From Huaxiibacter chinensis (lineage in GTDB: Bacteria > Pseudomonadota > Gammaproteobacteria > Enterobacterales > Enterobacteriaceae): 64,000 nucleotides of DNA. Every line of letters begins with the position of its first letter. The first letter of the stretch is position 1. Location of the stretch: the NCBI RefSeq assembly GCF_022171985.1, contig NZ_JAJVHF010000010.1, positions 1 through 64,000 of the forward strand. The letters run 5' to 3'. Below the pieces are notes generated by a model. It was not told where the DNA came from. It worked only from the letters and a program-made list of their open reading frames with translations, and did no database searches. The translations under genes and the position numbers were made by a program. Positions 1 through 9,602 of the stretch are shown here, piece after piece.

Positions 1-74
1 TCGCTTTTCTCTGCCGGCGTTCATCGCTGAACCCCGCTGACCCGGCGGCTTGTGTTCCGTTGTTCCGTGTCAGT
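1..74 (-). other. Start of rRNA operon leader (rrnG position)
   Basis: Read on the minus strand, this stretch closely resembles the transcribed leader that follows rrn P1 in E. coli (ACTGACACGGAACAACGG, then GCCGCCGGGTCAGCGGGG). The rest of the operon (P2, 16S rRNA) lies outside the window. An rRNA operon next to clpB is the rrnG position of E. coli, so the identity as rrnG is inferred from synteny. Confidence 0.85.
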
Positions 75-135
75 GGAGGCGCATTATAGGGAGTTATTCT
101 GAGTCTGCAACATTAAAGTGAAAAATATTTACCGA
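74..135 (-). promoter_or_regulatory. rrn P1 promoter with UP element region
   Basis: On the minus strand there is a perfect -10 TATAAT (83-88), a 16-base spacer containing the AATAACTCCC typical of rrn P1, and a -35 TTGCAG (105-110). A GC-rich discriminator GCGCCTCC leads to a predicted +1 A at 74. An A/T-rich tract at about 111-132 fits an UP element. The short spacer and GC-rich discriminator are the features that make rrn P1 promoters growth-rate and ppGpp controlled. Confidence 0.9.
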
Positions 136-192
136 CCGCTCAATTTCCAGGCAGATCGAGGGTTTTTCATCCATCAATGCCTGGTTTATAAA

Positions 193-222
193 CAAAAACG
201 AGCTCCGGAGAGCTCGTTTTAT
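193..222 (-). terminator. clpB intrinsic terminator
   Basis: An 11-bp stem (AAAACGAGCTC / GAGCTCGTTTT) with a 4-base loop sits just beyond the clpB stop codon. On the minus strand it is followed by a T-rich tract (TTTTTGTTT). It separates clpB from the rRNA operon. Confidence 0.85.
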
Positions 223-233
223 GTTTTTGATGC

Positions 234-2807
234 TTACTGGACGGCCACGATATGGTCTTCGTTCACTTCCAGGCGTATCACTTTGCCCGGAATCAGCTCG
301 CCAGAAAGAATCTGCTGCGCCAGCGGGTTTTCTATCTGTTGCTGAATAGCACGTTTCAATGGCCGCGCACCGTAGACCGGGTCGTAACCATTTGCGCTCA
401 GCAGCTTCAGCGCATCGTCAGAGATGTGGATTTCATAACCACGATCTTCCAGACGTTTATAAAGACGCTGCAGCTGAATCTGCGCAATAGAGGCAATATG
501 CTGTTCACCCAACGGATGGAACACCACAACTTCATCTATACGGTTAATGAACTCCGGACGGAAACTATGGCTCACCACGCCGAGAACCAAATCCTTCATG
601 TGCCCGTAATCCAGTTCACCGAAACGTTCCTGAATCAAATCAGAACCCAGGTTCGAGGTCATGATAATAACCGTATTACGGAAGTCGACCGTTCTCCCCT
701 GCCCATCCGTCAGACGACCATCATCCAGAACCTGCAACAGGATGTTGAAAACATCCGGGTGCGCCTTTTCCACTTCATCTAACAAGATGACAGAATAAGG
801 ACGACGGCGAACCGCTTCGGTCAGGTAACCGCCTTCTTCATAACCTACATATCCCGGAGGTGCCCCGACCAGTCGTGAGACGGAGTGTTTCTCCATAAAC
901 TCGGACATATCGATACGCACCATCGCGTCATCGCTATCGAACATAAAGTCCGCCAGCGCTTTACAAAGCTCCGTCTTACCGACCCCGGTAGGCCCCAGGA
1001 ACAGGAACGAACCAATTGGGCGATTAGGATCGGCCAGGCCTGCGCGGCTACGACGAATAGCATTCGATACCGCTTCAACAGCCTCGTTCTGACCAATTAC
1101 GCGCTGATGCAGATCGCTTTCCATACGCAAGAGTTTGTCGCGCTCACCTTCAAGCATGCGGGCGACAGGAATCCCCGTCCAGCGGGCCAGCACGTCGGCA
1201 ATTTCTACATCTGTTACTTTATTACGCAACAGACGCATCGTTTTACCTTCCGACTGCGTGGCCATCTCCAGCTGTTTTTCCAGCTCAGGAATTTTGCCGT
1301 ATTGCAGTTCCGACATGCGCGCCAAATCGCCTACGCGGCGGGCCTGCTCAATGGCAATCTTCGCCTGCTCAAGTTCAGCTTTAATCGTCTGGGTTCCGGA
1401 AAGCGACGCTTTCTCTGCCTTCCACTCTTCTTCTAACTCTGAGTACTGGCGTTCTTTATCATCCAGTTCCTCATTCAGCATCTCCAGGCGTTTCTTACTC
1501 GCTTCATCGGACTCTTTCTTCAGCGCCTGTTGTTCCAGCTTAAGCTGAATGATTCGCCTGTCGAGTCTGTCCAGCTCCTCAGGTTTCGAGTCAATCTGCA
1601 TACGAATGCTGGATGCTGCTTCATCTATCAGATCGATGGCTTTGTCCGGAAGCTGTCTGTCGGCAATATAGCGATGGGACAGCGTAGCCGCCGCAACGAT
1701 TGCCGGGTCAGTAATCTGCACATGGTGGTGCAGCTCATAGCGCTCTTTCAAACCACGCAGAATCGCAATGGTGTCTTCAACCGTTGGCTCAGCCACAAAC
1801 ACTTTCTGGAATCGACGTTCCAGAGCTGCGTCTTTTTCAATGTACTGGCGATATTCGTCAAGCGTTGTAGCACCCACACAGTGCAACTCACCACGCGCCA
1901 GCGCGGGTTTCAGCATGTTCCCCGCGTCCATTGCCCCGTCGGCTTTACCTGCGCCCACCATGGTGTGCAATTCATCAATAAACAGGATCACGTTCCCTTC
2001 CTGTTTCGATAGATCGTTCAGCACCCCTTTCAGGCGCTCTTCAAACTCACCACGGTATTTCGCCCCGGCCACCAGCGACCCCATATCCAGAGCCAGCACC
2101 CGACGCCCTTTCAAGCCTTCAGGCACTTCACCGTTGACGATTCGCTGGGCCAGGCCCTCGACAATAGCTGTTTTACCGACACCGGGCTCACCAATCAGGA
2201 CCGGGTTATTTTTAGTGCGGCGTTGCAGGACCTGAATCGTTCGACGAATCTCTTCGTCACGGCCAATTACCGGGTCCAGCTTGCCCTGCTCGGCACGCTC
2301 GGTAAGATCAATAGTATATTTCTTCAAAGCCTGACGTTGGTCTTCGGCTCCCTGATCGTTCACGCTATCACCTCCACGCATTTGATCAATCGCCTGACTC
2401 ACATTGGCAGTCGTGGCGCCGGCCGATTTCAACAGCTCGGTCAGGGTGCCGCGTGATTCAAGCGCTGCCAGAACGAAGAGTTCTGACGAAATAAAGTTAT
2501 CCCCACGTTTTTGCGCCAGCTTGTCGCAAAGGTTAAGTACGCGCACTAAATCCTGCGACGGCTGAACGTCGCCGCCGGTGCCTTCCACCTGCGGCAAGCG
2601 GCTCAATGCCTGATCGATGGCGGTACGTAACTGGCCGGCATTGATGCCCGCGGACGTGAGTAAAGGACGTACCGAACCCCCTTCCTGATTCAGCAAGGCG
2701 CTCATTAAGTGAAGTGGTTCGATAAACTGGTTGTCGTGTCCCAGCGCGAGAGACTGGGCATCAGCGAGTGCAAGCTGGAATTTATTGGTAAGACGATCCA
2801 GACGCAT
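234..2807 (-). CDS. clpB: ClpB disaggregase (Hsp100 chaperone)
   Basis: ATP-driven hexameric disaggregase that, with DnaK/DnaJ/GrpE, pulls polypeptides out of aggregates in the cytoplasm. The 857-residue product matches the E. coli length when started at MRLDR; four in-frame codons upstream were not used. It has the N-terminal Clp repeat domain, a first AAA module with Walker A GEPGVGKT (206-213), a long coiled-coil middle domain (about 410-525), and a second AAA module with Walker A GPTGVGKT near residue 605. A GTG at 2363 (Val149) is preceded by GGAGGTGA four bases upstream, the known internal start for the short ClpB form. It is last in the rluD-pgeF-clpB run and has its own sigma-32 promoter. 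Confidence 0.98.
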   Translation of the reverse strand: MRLDRLTNKFQLALADAQSLALGHDNQFIEPLHLMSALLNQEGGSVRPLLTSAGINAGQLRTAIDQALSRLPQVEGTGGDVQPSQDLVRVLNLCDKLAQKRGDNFISSELFVLAALESRGTLTELLKSAGATTANVSQAIDQMRGGDSVNDQGAEDQRQALKKYTIDLTERAEQGKLDPVIGRDEEIRRTIQVLQRRTKNNPVLIGEPGVGKTAIVEGLAQRIVNGEVPEGLKGRRVLALDMGSLVAGAKYRGEFEERLKGVLNDLSKQEGNVILFIDELHTMVGAGKADGAMDAGNMLKPALARGELHCVGATTLDEYRQYIEKDAALERRFQKVFVAEPTVEDTIAILRGLKERYELHHHVQITDPAIVAAATLSHRYIADRQLPDKAIDLIDEAASSIRMQIDSKPEELDRLDRRIIQLKLEQQALKKESDEASKKRLEMLNEELDDKERQYSELEEEWKAEKASLSGTQTIKAELEQAKIAIEQARRVGDLARMSELQYGKIPELEKQLEMATQSEGKTMRLLRNKVTDVEIADVLARWTGIPVARMLEGERDKLLRMESDLHQRVIGQNEAVEAVSNAIRRSRAGLADPNRPIGSFLFLGPTGVGKTELCKALADFMFDSDDAMVRIDMSEFMEKHSVSRLVGAPPGYVGYEEGGYLTEAVRRRPYSVILLDEVEKAHPDVFNILLQVLDDGRLTDGQGRTVDFRNTVIIMTSNLGSDLIQERFGELDYGHMKDLVLGVVSHSFRPEFINRIDEVVVFHPLGEQHIASIAQIQLQRLYKRLEDRGYEIHISDDALKLLSANGYDPVYGARPLKRAIQQQIENPLAQQILSGELIPGKVIRLEVNEDHIVAVQ
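2361..2375 (-). promoter_or_regulatory. Internal ribosome binding site and GTG start for short ClpB
   Basis: On the minus strand GGAGGTGA (2368-2375) lies four bases before the GTG codon of Val149 (2361-2363). E. coli clpB is known to make a second, N-terminally shortened protein from the equivalent codon. The sequence here keeps both the codon and a near-consensus Shine-Dalgarno, so dual translation is likely. Confidence 0.75.
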
Positions 2808-2844
2808 AACTCCTCCCATAACAGGTCAAAATTGCTACTGGAGA

Positions 2845-2876
2845 TTAAATGAGGTCATCCCTCAATTATTCAAGGT
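2845..2876 (-). promoter_or_regulatory. clpB sigma-32 heat-shock promoter
   Basis: Minus strand: -35 CTTGAA (complement at 2869-2874), 14-base spacer, -10 CCTCATTT (about 2847-2854), about 40 bases before the clpB start codon. This matches the heat-shock promoter known for E. coli clpB. It lies in the gap between pgeF and clpB, so clpB can be induced separately from the upstream genes. Confidence 0.85.
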
Positions 2877-2936
2877 GAATGACCTGTTTTATGCGAAAAG
2901 AAAACGACACGTTCTGGATCGTCTTGATTACTTAGG

Positions 2937-3668
2937 TTATATCAGCCAAATGAAACTTGCCATACGCCCGGTGGTCTTGTCGCGTCGCCAGGAGAAAAAA
3001 TCGTCTTTTTCAGTGACGGTACAGCGGTCACCGCCCGCAATCTGCGTAATACCGACCTTCATCAGGCGCTGACGGGCAAGCGTATAAATATCTGCAAGAT
3101 ACTTTTCACCTGTCGCGTGGAAGGCGCTTTCCGCCTGCGCATCTTTTGCAATAAAGGCTTCACGCACCTCTGGCCCAACCTCAAAGGCTTGTGGGCCAAT
3201 GGCGGGCCCCAGCCAGGCGAGAATATTTTCAGGACGATCGGCAAAGCAGGCAGCGGTTTCTTCAAGCACACCTTCACACAATCCGCGCCATCCTGCGTGG
3301 GCTGCCGCCACCTCCGTACCCGCACGATTGCAGAACAGGACGGGCAGGCAATCCGCAGTCATCACTGCACAAACTGTTCCCGGAGTATTACTGTAAGAGG
3401 CATCCGCACGCTTCGAGGCATAAGGCCCCCCGGTCAGCTTCAGGACTTCCTTCCCGTGAACCTGTTCGAGCCAGACGGGATGGGAGGGAAAATTCCCCGC
3501 CGCAAAAACCCGCTGTCTATTCTCATCAACATGTTCAGGGTTATCACCGCAGTGGGCACCCAGATTAAGCGAATTCCACGCACCTTCGCTCACTCCCCCT
3601 ACGCGCGTTGAACTACAGGCGGCCACACCTTCCGGTATAGCCCACTCCGGAACAATCAGTTTGGTCAT
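2937..3668 (-). CDS. pgeF: PgeF, peptidoglycan editing factor (YfiH family)
   Basis: Member of the YfiH/laccase-domain family (243 residues, usual length). The E. coli protein removes wrongly incorporated L-Ser from UDP-MurNAc peptides; family members were earlier described as polyphenol oxidases. The conserved HAGWRGL motif and the GPAIG...FEVG segment are present; His and Cys residues of this family bind the active-site metal. The start codon overlaps the rluD stop by four bases (ATGA), showing translational coupling. It lies between rluD and clpB as in E. coli. Confidence 0.95.
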   Translation of the reverse strand: MTKLIVPEWAIPEGVAACSSTRVGGVSEGAWNSLNLGAHCGDNPEHVDENRQRVFAAGNFPSHPVWLEQVHGKEVLKLTGGPYASKRADASYSNTPGTVCAVMTADCLPVLFCNRAGTEVAAAHAGWRGLCEGVLEETAACFADRPENILAWLGPAIGPQAFEVGPEVREAFIAKDAQAESAFHATGEKYLADIYTLARQRLMKVGITQIAGGDRCTVTEKDDFFSWRRDKTTGRMASFIWLI

Positions 3669-4645
3669 AACCAGCTCACTTGATCCTTATGCTCTTCAAA
3701 GTCAGCGCGCATTGCCGCAATCAAATCCACCATGTCTTGAGGAATCGGTGCATGCCACTCCATCTCAATGCCGGTCACCGGGTGGTAAAGACGCAGCATG
3801 GTCGCGTGCAGCGCCTGGCGATCGAATTTACGCAGCTCCGTAATGAAAGCTTCAGAGGCGCCCTTCGGTGGACGCGGACGGCCACCATACACCTGATCTC
3901 CCACCAGCGGATGGGTAATGTGCGCCATATGAACACGGATCTGGTGGGTACGGCCTGTTTCCAGACGCAGACGCAAACGGGTGTGAATACGGAAATGCTC
4001 CATAATGCGATAGTGCGTCACGGCGGGTTTCCCCATCGGATGCACGGACATATGGGTACGTTTGGTAGGATGACGGCTGATAGGTTCATCCACCGTACCG
4101 CCTGAGGTCATATGACCGATGGCGACGGCTTCGTACTCGCGGGTAATCTCACGGCGCTGCAAAGAGTCCACCAGGTGGGTCTGTGCAGGAACGGTCTTGG
4201 CAACCACCATCAACCCCGTCGTGTCCTTATCCAGACGATGGACAATACCGGCACGCGGAACGTCAATGATCGGCGGATAGTAATGCAGCAGCGCATTCAA
4301 GACGGTGCCGTCAGGATTGCCTGCGCCAGGGTGGACAACCAGGCCACGAGGCTTGTTAATCACCAGGATATCGTCATCTTCATAGACAATATTCAGCGGG
4401 ATGTCCTGAGGCTCAAAGCGGATTTCTTCATCTATTTCAGCATTGATGGCGACCGCTTCCCCGCCTAACACTTTCTCTTTTGGCTTATCCCATATTTTGC
4501 CGTTAACCAGCACGCGCTGGTCAAGGATCCATTCTTTTATGCGCGATCGTGAATAATCAGGGAACATTTCGGCCAAAGCTTGATCTAAGCGTTGACCGAG
4601 TTGATTTTCGGAGACTGTTGCGGTGAGTTCTACTCGTTGTGCCAT
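3665..4645 (-). CDS. rluD: RluD, 23S rRNA pseudouridine synthase
   Basis: Makes pseudouridines 1911, 1915 and 1917 in helix 69 of 23S rRNA (E. coli numbering), needed for normal subunit joining and termination. The 326-residue protein has an N-terminal S4-like RNA-binding domain (about 15-75) and the RluA catalytic domain with the motif GIVHRLDKDTTGL, where Asp139 is the catalytic aspartate. Length equals the E. coli protein. Divergent from bamD; first of a minus-strand run with pgeF and clpB. Confidence 0.97.
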   Translation of the reverse strand: MAQRVELTATVSENQLGQRLDQALAEMFPDYSRSRIKEWILDQRVLVNGKIWDKPKEKVLGGEAVAINAEIDEEIRFEPQDIPLNIVYEDDDILVINKPRGLVVHPGAGNPDGTVLNALLHYYPPIIDVPRAGIVHRLDKDTTGLMVVAKTVPAQTHLVDSLQRREITREYEAVAIGHMTSGGTVDEPISRHPTKRTHMSVHPMGKPAVTHYRIMEHFRIHTRLRLRLETGRTHQIRVHMAHITHPLVGDQVYGGRPRPPKGASEAFITELRKFDRQALHATMLRLYHPVTGIEMEWHAPIPQDMVDLIAAMRADFEEHKDQVSWL

Positions 4646-4666
4646 AGACTGCTTCTTCGTTTAACG

Positions 4667-4693
4667 TTGGGTTTTACGGCTTTGCCGTATAAT
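4667..4693 (+). promoter_or_regulatory. Possible bamD promoter
   Basis: TATAAT at 4688-4693 gives a perfect -10 in the 130-bp gap between divergent rluD and bamD. The best -35 (TTGGGT, 4667-4672) is weak and leaves a 15-base spacer. A small inverted repeat (TACGGC / GCCGTA, 4675-4689) overlaps the -10. Assignment rests mainly on the -10. Confidence 0.45.
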
Positions 4694-4775
4694 ATAGTGT
4701 GCTATTGTAGCTGGTCTTAATCGGGAGCAGGAAAGAGATTCTCCCGGACAAACATTTGAGGAAAGTCAAAACGTC

Positions 4776-5513
4776 ATGACGCGCATGAAATATCTGGTGG
4801 CAGCGGCCACGTTGAGCCTGGCTTTGGTGGGCTGCTCCGGTTCAAATGAACAGGTCCCTGACAATCCGCCGAATGAAATCTATGCGACTGCTCAGCAAAA
4901 ACTGCAGGACGGTAACTGGAAACAGGCGATAACGCAACTGGAAGCACTGGATAATCGCTATCCATTCGGTCCGTACTCCCAGCAAGTACAGTTAGATCTG
5001 ATCTACGCCTATTATAAAAATGCCGATCTGCCGCTGGCTCAGGCCACCATCGATCGCTTCATGCGTCTGAATCCAACTCATCCTAACATTGATTATGTCA
5101 TGTACATGCGTGGCCTGACCAATATGGCGTTAGATGACAGTGCGCTGCAGGGCTTCTTTGGTGTCGATCGCTCTGACCGTGACCCGCAGCACGCCCGCGA
5201 CGCGTTCAATGACTTCTCGAAGCTGGTGCGTGGCTACCCGAACAGTCAATACATTACCGATGCCACCAAACGACTGGTCTTCCTGAAAGATCGTCTGGCT
5301 AAATACGAATACTCCGTTGCCGAATATTATACCCGCCGTGGCGCATGGGTAGCGGTGGTAAACCGTGTTGAAGGCATGCTGCGCGATTACCCGGATACCC
5401 AGGCAACCCGCGATGGACTGAAACTGATGGAGAACGCTTACCGTCAGATGCAGATGAATGCCCAGGCTGAAAAAGTGGCGCAAATCATCGCTGCCAACAG
5501 CAGCAACACCTGA
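4776..5513 (+). CDS. bamD: BamD, outer membrane assembly lipoprotein
   Basis: Essential lipoprotein of the BAM complex, which inserts beta-barrel proteins in the outer membrane. The 245-residue product has a lipoprotein signal with lipobox LVGC (Cys20) and five TPR-type repeats across the mature part, matching E. coli BamD in length. The start at MTRMKYL is preceded by GAGGAAAG. Divergent from rluD and followed by a strong terminator, so it is a single-gene unit. Confidence 0.98.
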   Translation: MTRMKYLVAAATLSLALVGCSGSNEQVPDNPPNEIYATAQQKLQDGNWKQAITQLEALDNRYPFGPYSQQVQLDLIYAYYKNADLPLAQATIDRFMRLNPTHPNIDYVMYMRGLTNMALDDSALQGFFGVDRSDRDPQHARDAFNDFSKLVRGYPNSQYITDATKRLVFLKDRLAKYEYSVAEYYTRRGAWVAVVNRVEGMLRDYPDTQATRDGLKLMENAYRQMQMNAQAEKVAQIIAANSSNT

Positions 5514-5528
5514 CAGACCCGCAAAAGC

Positions 5529-5561
5529 AAAACGGCAGCCCTGGGGCTGCCGTTTTTTTAT
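5529..5561 (+). terminator. bamD intrinsic terminator
   Basis: Stem AACGGCAGCCC / GGCTGCCGTT with a short loop, followed by seven T residues, 16 bases after the bamD stop codon. Confidence 0.9.
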
Positions 5562-5701
5562 TCATTGTGATGCTTGTTTGAGGCGGTTTAACCGCAACAC
5601 ATCCTGTCAACTATGGCCGTTATTCACGGTTTCAACAAGGTAAATCTCACCTCTTCCTGTCTTGCCTCACAAAAAAGATTCCCTGACAAAAAGTGACAAA
5701 A

Positions 5702-5723
5702 CATCGTGACTTAGATCACATAT
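5702..5723 (+). promoter_or_regulatory. CRP site upstream of raiA
   Basis: The core CGTGA-CTTAGA-TCACA (5705-5720) differs from the CRP consensus TGTGA-N6-TCACA at one base. With the -10 TATGCT at 5741-5746 and a start near 5754, the site would be centred at about -41.5, the class II activator position. No properly spaced -35 is present, which agrees with activator dependence. Confidence 0.7.
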
Positions 5724-5734
5724 TTTGACATTAA

Positions 5735-6124
<390 letters not shown>

Positions 6125-6147
6125 TCCTTTAAATTGAGTGTACTGCC

Positions 6148-6171
6148 AACGCGCCTTCGGGCGCGTTTTTT
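6148..6171 (+). terminator. raiA intrinsic terminator
   Basis: Stem AACGCGCC / GGCGCGTT with TTCG-type loop and a run of T, 25 bases after the raiA stop. The pheL -35 box starts two bases after the T run. Confidence 0.85.
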
Positions 6172-6172
6172 A

Positions 6173-6202
6173 TTGACAGAACGAAAACAGTACGGGTACT
6201 TT
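6173..6202 (+). promoter_or_regulatory. pheLA promoter
   Basis: A perfect -35 TTGACA (6173-6178), an 18-base spacer and -10 TACTTT (6197-6202), 26 bases before the leader peptide start. Confidence 0.75.
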
Positions 6203-6227
6203 AAGCTCTCAACCACAGGATGATTTC

Positions 6228-6275
6228 ATGAAACACACACCGTTTTTCTTCGCATTCTTTTTTACCTTCCCCTGA
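6228..6275 (+). CDS. pheL: PheL, phenylalanine leader peptide
   Basis: A 15-codon reading frame, [15 protein letters not shown], with seven Phe codons. It is too short for usual gene callers. Ribosome stalling at the Phe codons when charged tRNA-Phe is scarce lets the antiterminator form and transcription enter pheA. The sequence is the same as, or nearly the same as, that of E. coli pheL. AGGATGA lies upstream. Confidence 0.95.
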   Translation: MKHTPFFFAFFFTFP

Positions 6276-6350
6276 TTGGGAGGCGTTTCGTCGTGTGATA
6301 AAGAATGCGAAGACGAACAACAAGGCCTCCCAAAGCGGGAGGCCTTTTTT
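6274..6350 (+). promoter_or_regulatory. pheA attenuator (antiterminator and terminator)
   Basis: The terminator is a strong hairpin AAGGCCTCCC / GGGAGGCCTT (6323-6346) followed by T residues. A competing upstream copy GGGAGGC (6278-6284), just after the pheL stop, can pair with the left arm and so act in the alternative structure. The arrangement is that of Phe attenuation in enteric bacteria. Confidence 0.9.
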
Positions 6351-6381
6351 ATTGATAACAAGAAAGAGAATAGGCAACGCT

Positions 6382-7542
6382 ATGACACCGGAAAACCCGT
6401 TACTGGATCTGCGAGTAAAAATCAGCGCCCTGGATGAAAAGCTTCTGGCACTGCTGGCAGAACGCCGCACGCTCGCCGTTGAGGTGGGCAAAGCCAAACT
6501 GGACTCTCATCGTCCCGTACGCGATATCGATCGTGAGCGCGATCTGATGGAACGGCTGATTCAGCTTGGCAAAGCTCATCACCTTGACGCGCATTATATT
6601 ACCCGCCTCTTTCAGCTCATCATCGAAGATTCAGTGCTGACGCAACAAGCGTTACTGCAACAACATCTGAACAAAACCAACCCGCATTCAGCCCGCATCG
6701 CCTTTCTGGGCCCGAAAGGTTCATACTCGCATCTGGCCGCACGTCAGTATGCAGCCCGCCATTTTGAAGAATTTATTGAGAGCGGCTGTGCCAAATTTGC
6801 GGATATTTTCAATCAGGTAGAAACCGGGCAGGCCGATTACGCCGTCGTCCCGATTGAGAACACCAGCTCAGGTGCTATTAACGACGTTTACGATCTGTTG
6901 CAACACACCACCCTCTCACTGGTAGGAGAACTGACCGTTCCAATCGATCACTGCGTGCTGGTTTCAGGCTCAACCGACCTCAGCAAAATCGAGACCGTCT
7001 ACAGCCATCCGCAGCCTTTCCAGCAGTGCAGCCAGTTCCTGAATCGCTACCCTCACTGGAAAATCGAATATACCGAGAGCACGTCGGCCGCGATGGAGAA
7101 AGTCGCTCAAATGAACGCTCCAACCGTAGCTGCGCTGGGTAACGAAGCCGGCGGCACGCTCTACGGTTTGCAGGTGCTGGAGCGTAATCTTGCCAATCAG
7201 ACGCAAAACATCACGCGCTTTATCGTCCTGGCGCGAAAAGCAATTAATGTCTCCGATCAAGTGCCTGCCAAAACCACACTGCTGATGGCGACGGGCCAAC
7301 AGGCAGGTGCTCTGGTGGAAGCGCTGCTGGTCTTACGTAACCATAACCTGATCATGACAAAACTGGAGTCTCGTCCAATTCATGGGAATCCATGGGAAGA
7401 GATGTTTTATCTGGATATCCAGGCCAACCTGGAATCGGCTTCCATGCAGAACGCCCTGCGTGAACTGGGACAAATCACCCGTTCAATGAAAGTGCTGGGC
7501 TGCTATCCTGGCGAAAATGTGGTTCCGGTCGATCCGGTTTAA
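6382..7542 (+). CDS. pheA: PheA, chorismate mutase / prephenate dehydratase (P-protein)
   Basis: Converts chorismate to prephenate and then to phenylpyruvate in phenylalanine synthesis. The 386-residue protein starts at MTPENPLL, as in E. coli; an in-frame extension to 6295 runs through the attenuator and is not translated. Domains: AroQ chorismate mutase (1-90), prephenate dehydratase (about 105-285, with [12 protein letters not shown]), and a C-terminal ACT domain with the ESRP motif that binds Phe for feedback inhibition. Controlled by pheL attenuation. The stop overlaps the convergent SMP-30 gene by four bases. Confidence 0.98.
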   Translation: MTPENPLLDLRVKISALDEKLLALLAERRTLAVEVGKAKLDSHRPVRDIDRERDLMERLIQLGKAHHLDAHYITRLFQLIIEDSVLTQQALLQQHLNKTNPHSARIAFLGPKGSYSHLAARQYAARHFEEFIESGCAKFADIFNQVETGQADYAVVPIENTSSGAINDVYDLLQHTTLSLVGELTVPIDHCVLVSGSTDLSKIETVYSHPQPFQQCSQFLNRYPHWKIEYTESTSAAMEKVAQMNAPTVAALGNEAGGTLYGLQVLERNLANQTQNITRFIVLARKAINVSDQVPAKTTLLMATGQQAGALVEALLVLRNHNLIMTKLESRPIHGNPWEEMFYLDIQANLESASMQNALRELGQITRSMKVLGCYPGENVVPVDPV

Positions 7543-8411
7543 CGTTCGATAAATGGCTTTTTCTTCATCCCTGCCACGTCCACCGGCAGGGTGAAGATAG
7601 CGCCAGACAACGGGTATTTCGCCACCTCTTCCGCATCCATATTCTCCCGGGTGGTGGTAATGAACAGCGTTTTCATCTCTTCACCGCCAAAACAGACCAT
7701 CGTCGGACAGCGCACCGTTAATCGGTACTCTTCAAGTTGTTCGCCCTGCGGTGAGAATCGTGCGATGCGCCAGCCATCGAACATCGCGCTCCAGTAGCAG
7801 CCTTCTGTATCCATAGCGGCACCGTCAGGGATCCCTTCACCTTCCTCAAACTGACGGAAAATTTCACGTCCCCCGGGTTCTCCCTGGGCATCGAGCGGCG
7901 CACGATAAATCACCCCGTTCGGCGTATCGGACGTGAACATCCATTTGTCATCCGGACTAAAAGCCAGGCCATTATGTCCTTGTATATCGCACTGAATGAC
8001 CTTCGGCGTCAGATCGTTGTTGATACGCATAAGCATGGCGCCGTTAAAATCACCAGGCCCCCAGAATGTCCCGGCATAGAAGCGACCAAGGCTGTCCGTC
8101 CCGCCGTCGTTAAAGCGTGCCAGCTGGGGATTCGACGGGTTATCGCAGACTTTATGCTGCAACAAACCGTGCCGATCGCTCAGCCAGATGGCATTCCGCA
8201 TCGCCACTATAAAGCCGCCTTTTTCACGTAGCGCAAAGCACCCCACTTCTTCATGAAAAGACAGCACCGTATGTTCGCCGGTCTGCAGATGATAACGGTG
8301 GATCTCCCCTTCCAGAATATCGGCCCAGTAGAGCGCGCCTTCACTTTCACTCCAGGTCGGGCACTCCGGTAAGTGCCCCCGATAATCAAATAATACGTGC
8401 GGTTCAGCCAT
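7539..8411 (-). CDS. SMP-30/gluconolactonase/LRE family protein
   Basis: A six-bladed beta-propeller protein of the senescence marker protein 30 family (290 residues), whose members are calcium- or zinc-dependent lactonases, often acting on sugar acid lactones. Visible family motifs are LPECPTWSE near the N-terminus, a [10 protein letters not shown] segment, the DTPNG turn and the [10 protein letters not shown] segment, which carry metal ligands. GGGGAT precedes the ATG. It lies 15 bases downstream of the tyrA terminator and ends inside the pheA stop codon. Not in E. coli K-12 at this place; the real substrate cannot be read from sequence. Confidence 0.85.
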   Translation of the reverse strand: MAEPHVLFDYRGHLPECPTWSESEGALYWADILEGEIHRYHLQTGEHTVLSFHEEVGCFALREKGGFIVAMRNAIWLSDRHGLLQHKVCDNPSNPQLARFNDGGTDSLGRFYAGTFWGPGDFNGAMLMRINNDLTPKVIQCDIQGHNGLAFSPDDKWMFTSDTPNGVIYRAPLDAQGEPGGREIFRQFEEGEGIPDGAAMDTEGCYWSAMFDGWRIARFSPQGEQLEEYRLTVRCPTMVCFGGEEMKTLFITTTRENMDAEEVAKYPLSGAIFTLPVDVAGMKKKPFIER

Positions 8412-8425
8412 GACAAATCCCCAAA

Positions 8426-8451
8426 ATGAAAAAAGCCAGCAATGCTGGCTT
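8426..8451 (-). terminator. aroF-tyrA operon terminator
   Basis: Perfect 8-bp stem AAGCCAGC / GCTGGCTT with a 3-base loop (8433-8451). On the minus strand it is followed by TTTTTT-CATTTT. It lies between tyrA and the SMP-30 gene. Confidence 0.85.
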
Positions 8452-8471
8452 AAAGTATATACATCATCAGA

Positions 8472-9593
8472 TTACTGGCGACTATCATTCGCCTGTCGCA
8501 GCAACGTGCGGCTTTCATTATGGAAACGTTTCGCATAATCGCCGAACCAGTGCTCCACTTTACGGAAGCTGTCGATAAAGGCATTTTTATCGCCCTGCTC
8601 CAGCAGAGCGATGGCCTCACCGAATCGCTGGTAATAACGTTTAATGAGCGCCAGATTATTCCCTGACGACATAATGATGTCAGCGTAAAGCTGCGGGTCC
8701 TGGGCAAACAGACGGCCGACCATCGCTAATTCCAGGCGATAAATCGGGGAAGAGAGCGCCAGCAGTTGTTCAAGCTGGACATTCTCCTCTGCCAGGTGCA
8801 GCCCGTAGGCGAAGGTCGCGAAGTGACGCAGCGCCTGAATGAACGCCATGTTCTGATCGTGTTCCACCGCACTGATGCGATGCAAACGCGCGCCCCAGAC
8901 CTGAATCTGTTCCAGGAACCATTGATAGGCCTCCGGCTGGCGACCATCACAATACACCACCACCTGTTTCGCCAGGCTGCCGCTATCCGGGCCAAACATA
9001 GGATGCAACCCCAGCACGGGGCCGCTGTGCGCGGCCAGCATTGCCTGAAGTGGGCCATTTTTCACCGAGGCCAGATCCACCAGGATGCAATCATCCGGTA
9101 ACGGAGGAAGCTTGCCGATAATCTGCTCCGTCACGTGGATCGGCACGCTGACGATCACCATTCCCGCATCGGCAACTAACTGTGGCGCCTGCGCCCAGTC
9201 CTCTTTTTCAAGTATCCGAACCTGGTATCCAGAAAGGGTCAGCATCTTCTCGAAGAGGCGTCCCATCTGCCCGCCGCCGCCCACGATAACGACGGGTCGC
9301 AGCGTCGGACATAAGGTTTTAAACCCTTTGTCATTCTCACTGGAATAAGATTCACGCATCACGCGACGCAGCACGTCTTCAATCAGATCGGGCGATACGC
9401 CCATCGATTGGGCCTCTTTTCGCCGTGACGCCAGCATAGAAGCTTCGCGCTCTGGCACATAAATGGGCAAACCATACTGACTTTTCACTTCGCCGACTTC
9501 GGCGACCAGCGCCATACGACGCGCCAGTAAATCCAGCAGTGCTTTGTCTACTTCGTCAATTTGATCGCGCAGTGCGGTCAATTCTGCAACCAT
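8472..9593 (-). CDS. tyrA: TyrA, chorismate mutase / prephenate dehydrogenase (T-protein)
   Basis: Makes 4-hydroxyphenylpyruvate for tyrosine synthesis from chorismate via prephenate. The 373-residue protein has an N-terminal AroQ chorismate mutase (1-85), then an NAD-binding fold with [11 protein letters not shown] at about residue 100, then the helical prephenate dehydrogenase part. Length is as in E. coli. It starts nine bases after the aroF stop, forming the aroF-tyrA operon under TyrR, and ends 20 bases before a terminator. Confidence 0.98.
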   Translation of the reverse strand: MVAELTALRDQIDEVDKALLDLLARRMALVAEVGEVKSQYGLPIYVPEREASMLASRRKEAQSMGVSPDLIEDVLRRVMRESYSSENDKGFKTLCPTLRPVVIVGGGGQMGRLFEKMLTLSGYQVRILEKEDWAQAPQLVADAGMVIVSVPIHVTEQIIGKLPPLPDDCILVDLASVKNGPLQAMLAAHSGPVLGLHPMFGPDSGSLAKQVVVYCDGRQPEAYQWFLEQIQVWGARLHRISAVEHDQNMAFIQALRHFATFAYGLHLAEENVQLEQLLALSSPIYRLELAMVGRLFAQDPQLYADIIMSSGNNLALIKRYYQRFGEAIALLEQGDKNAFIDSFRKVEHWFGDYAKRFHNESRTLLRQANDSRQ

Positions 9594-9602
9594 AACAACC
9601 TC

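Noticed and set aside
2808-2936. Possible small RNA gene between pgeF and clpB.
   Set aside because: I could read only the sigma-32 promoter of clpB; no separate terminator or distinct RNA structure is visible.
5725-5730. Perfect TTGACA that might be the raiA -35 box.
   Set aside because: It is only ten bases from the TATGCT -10; the CRP site at the class II position explains the promoter better.
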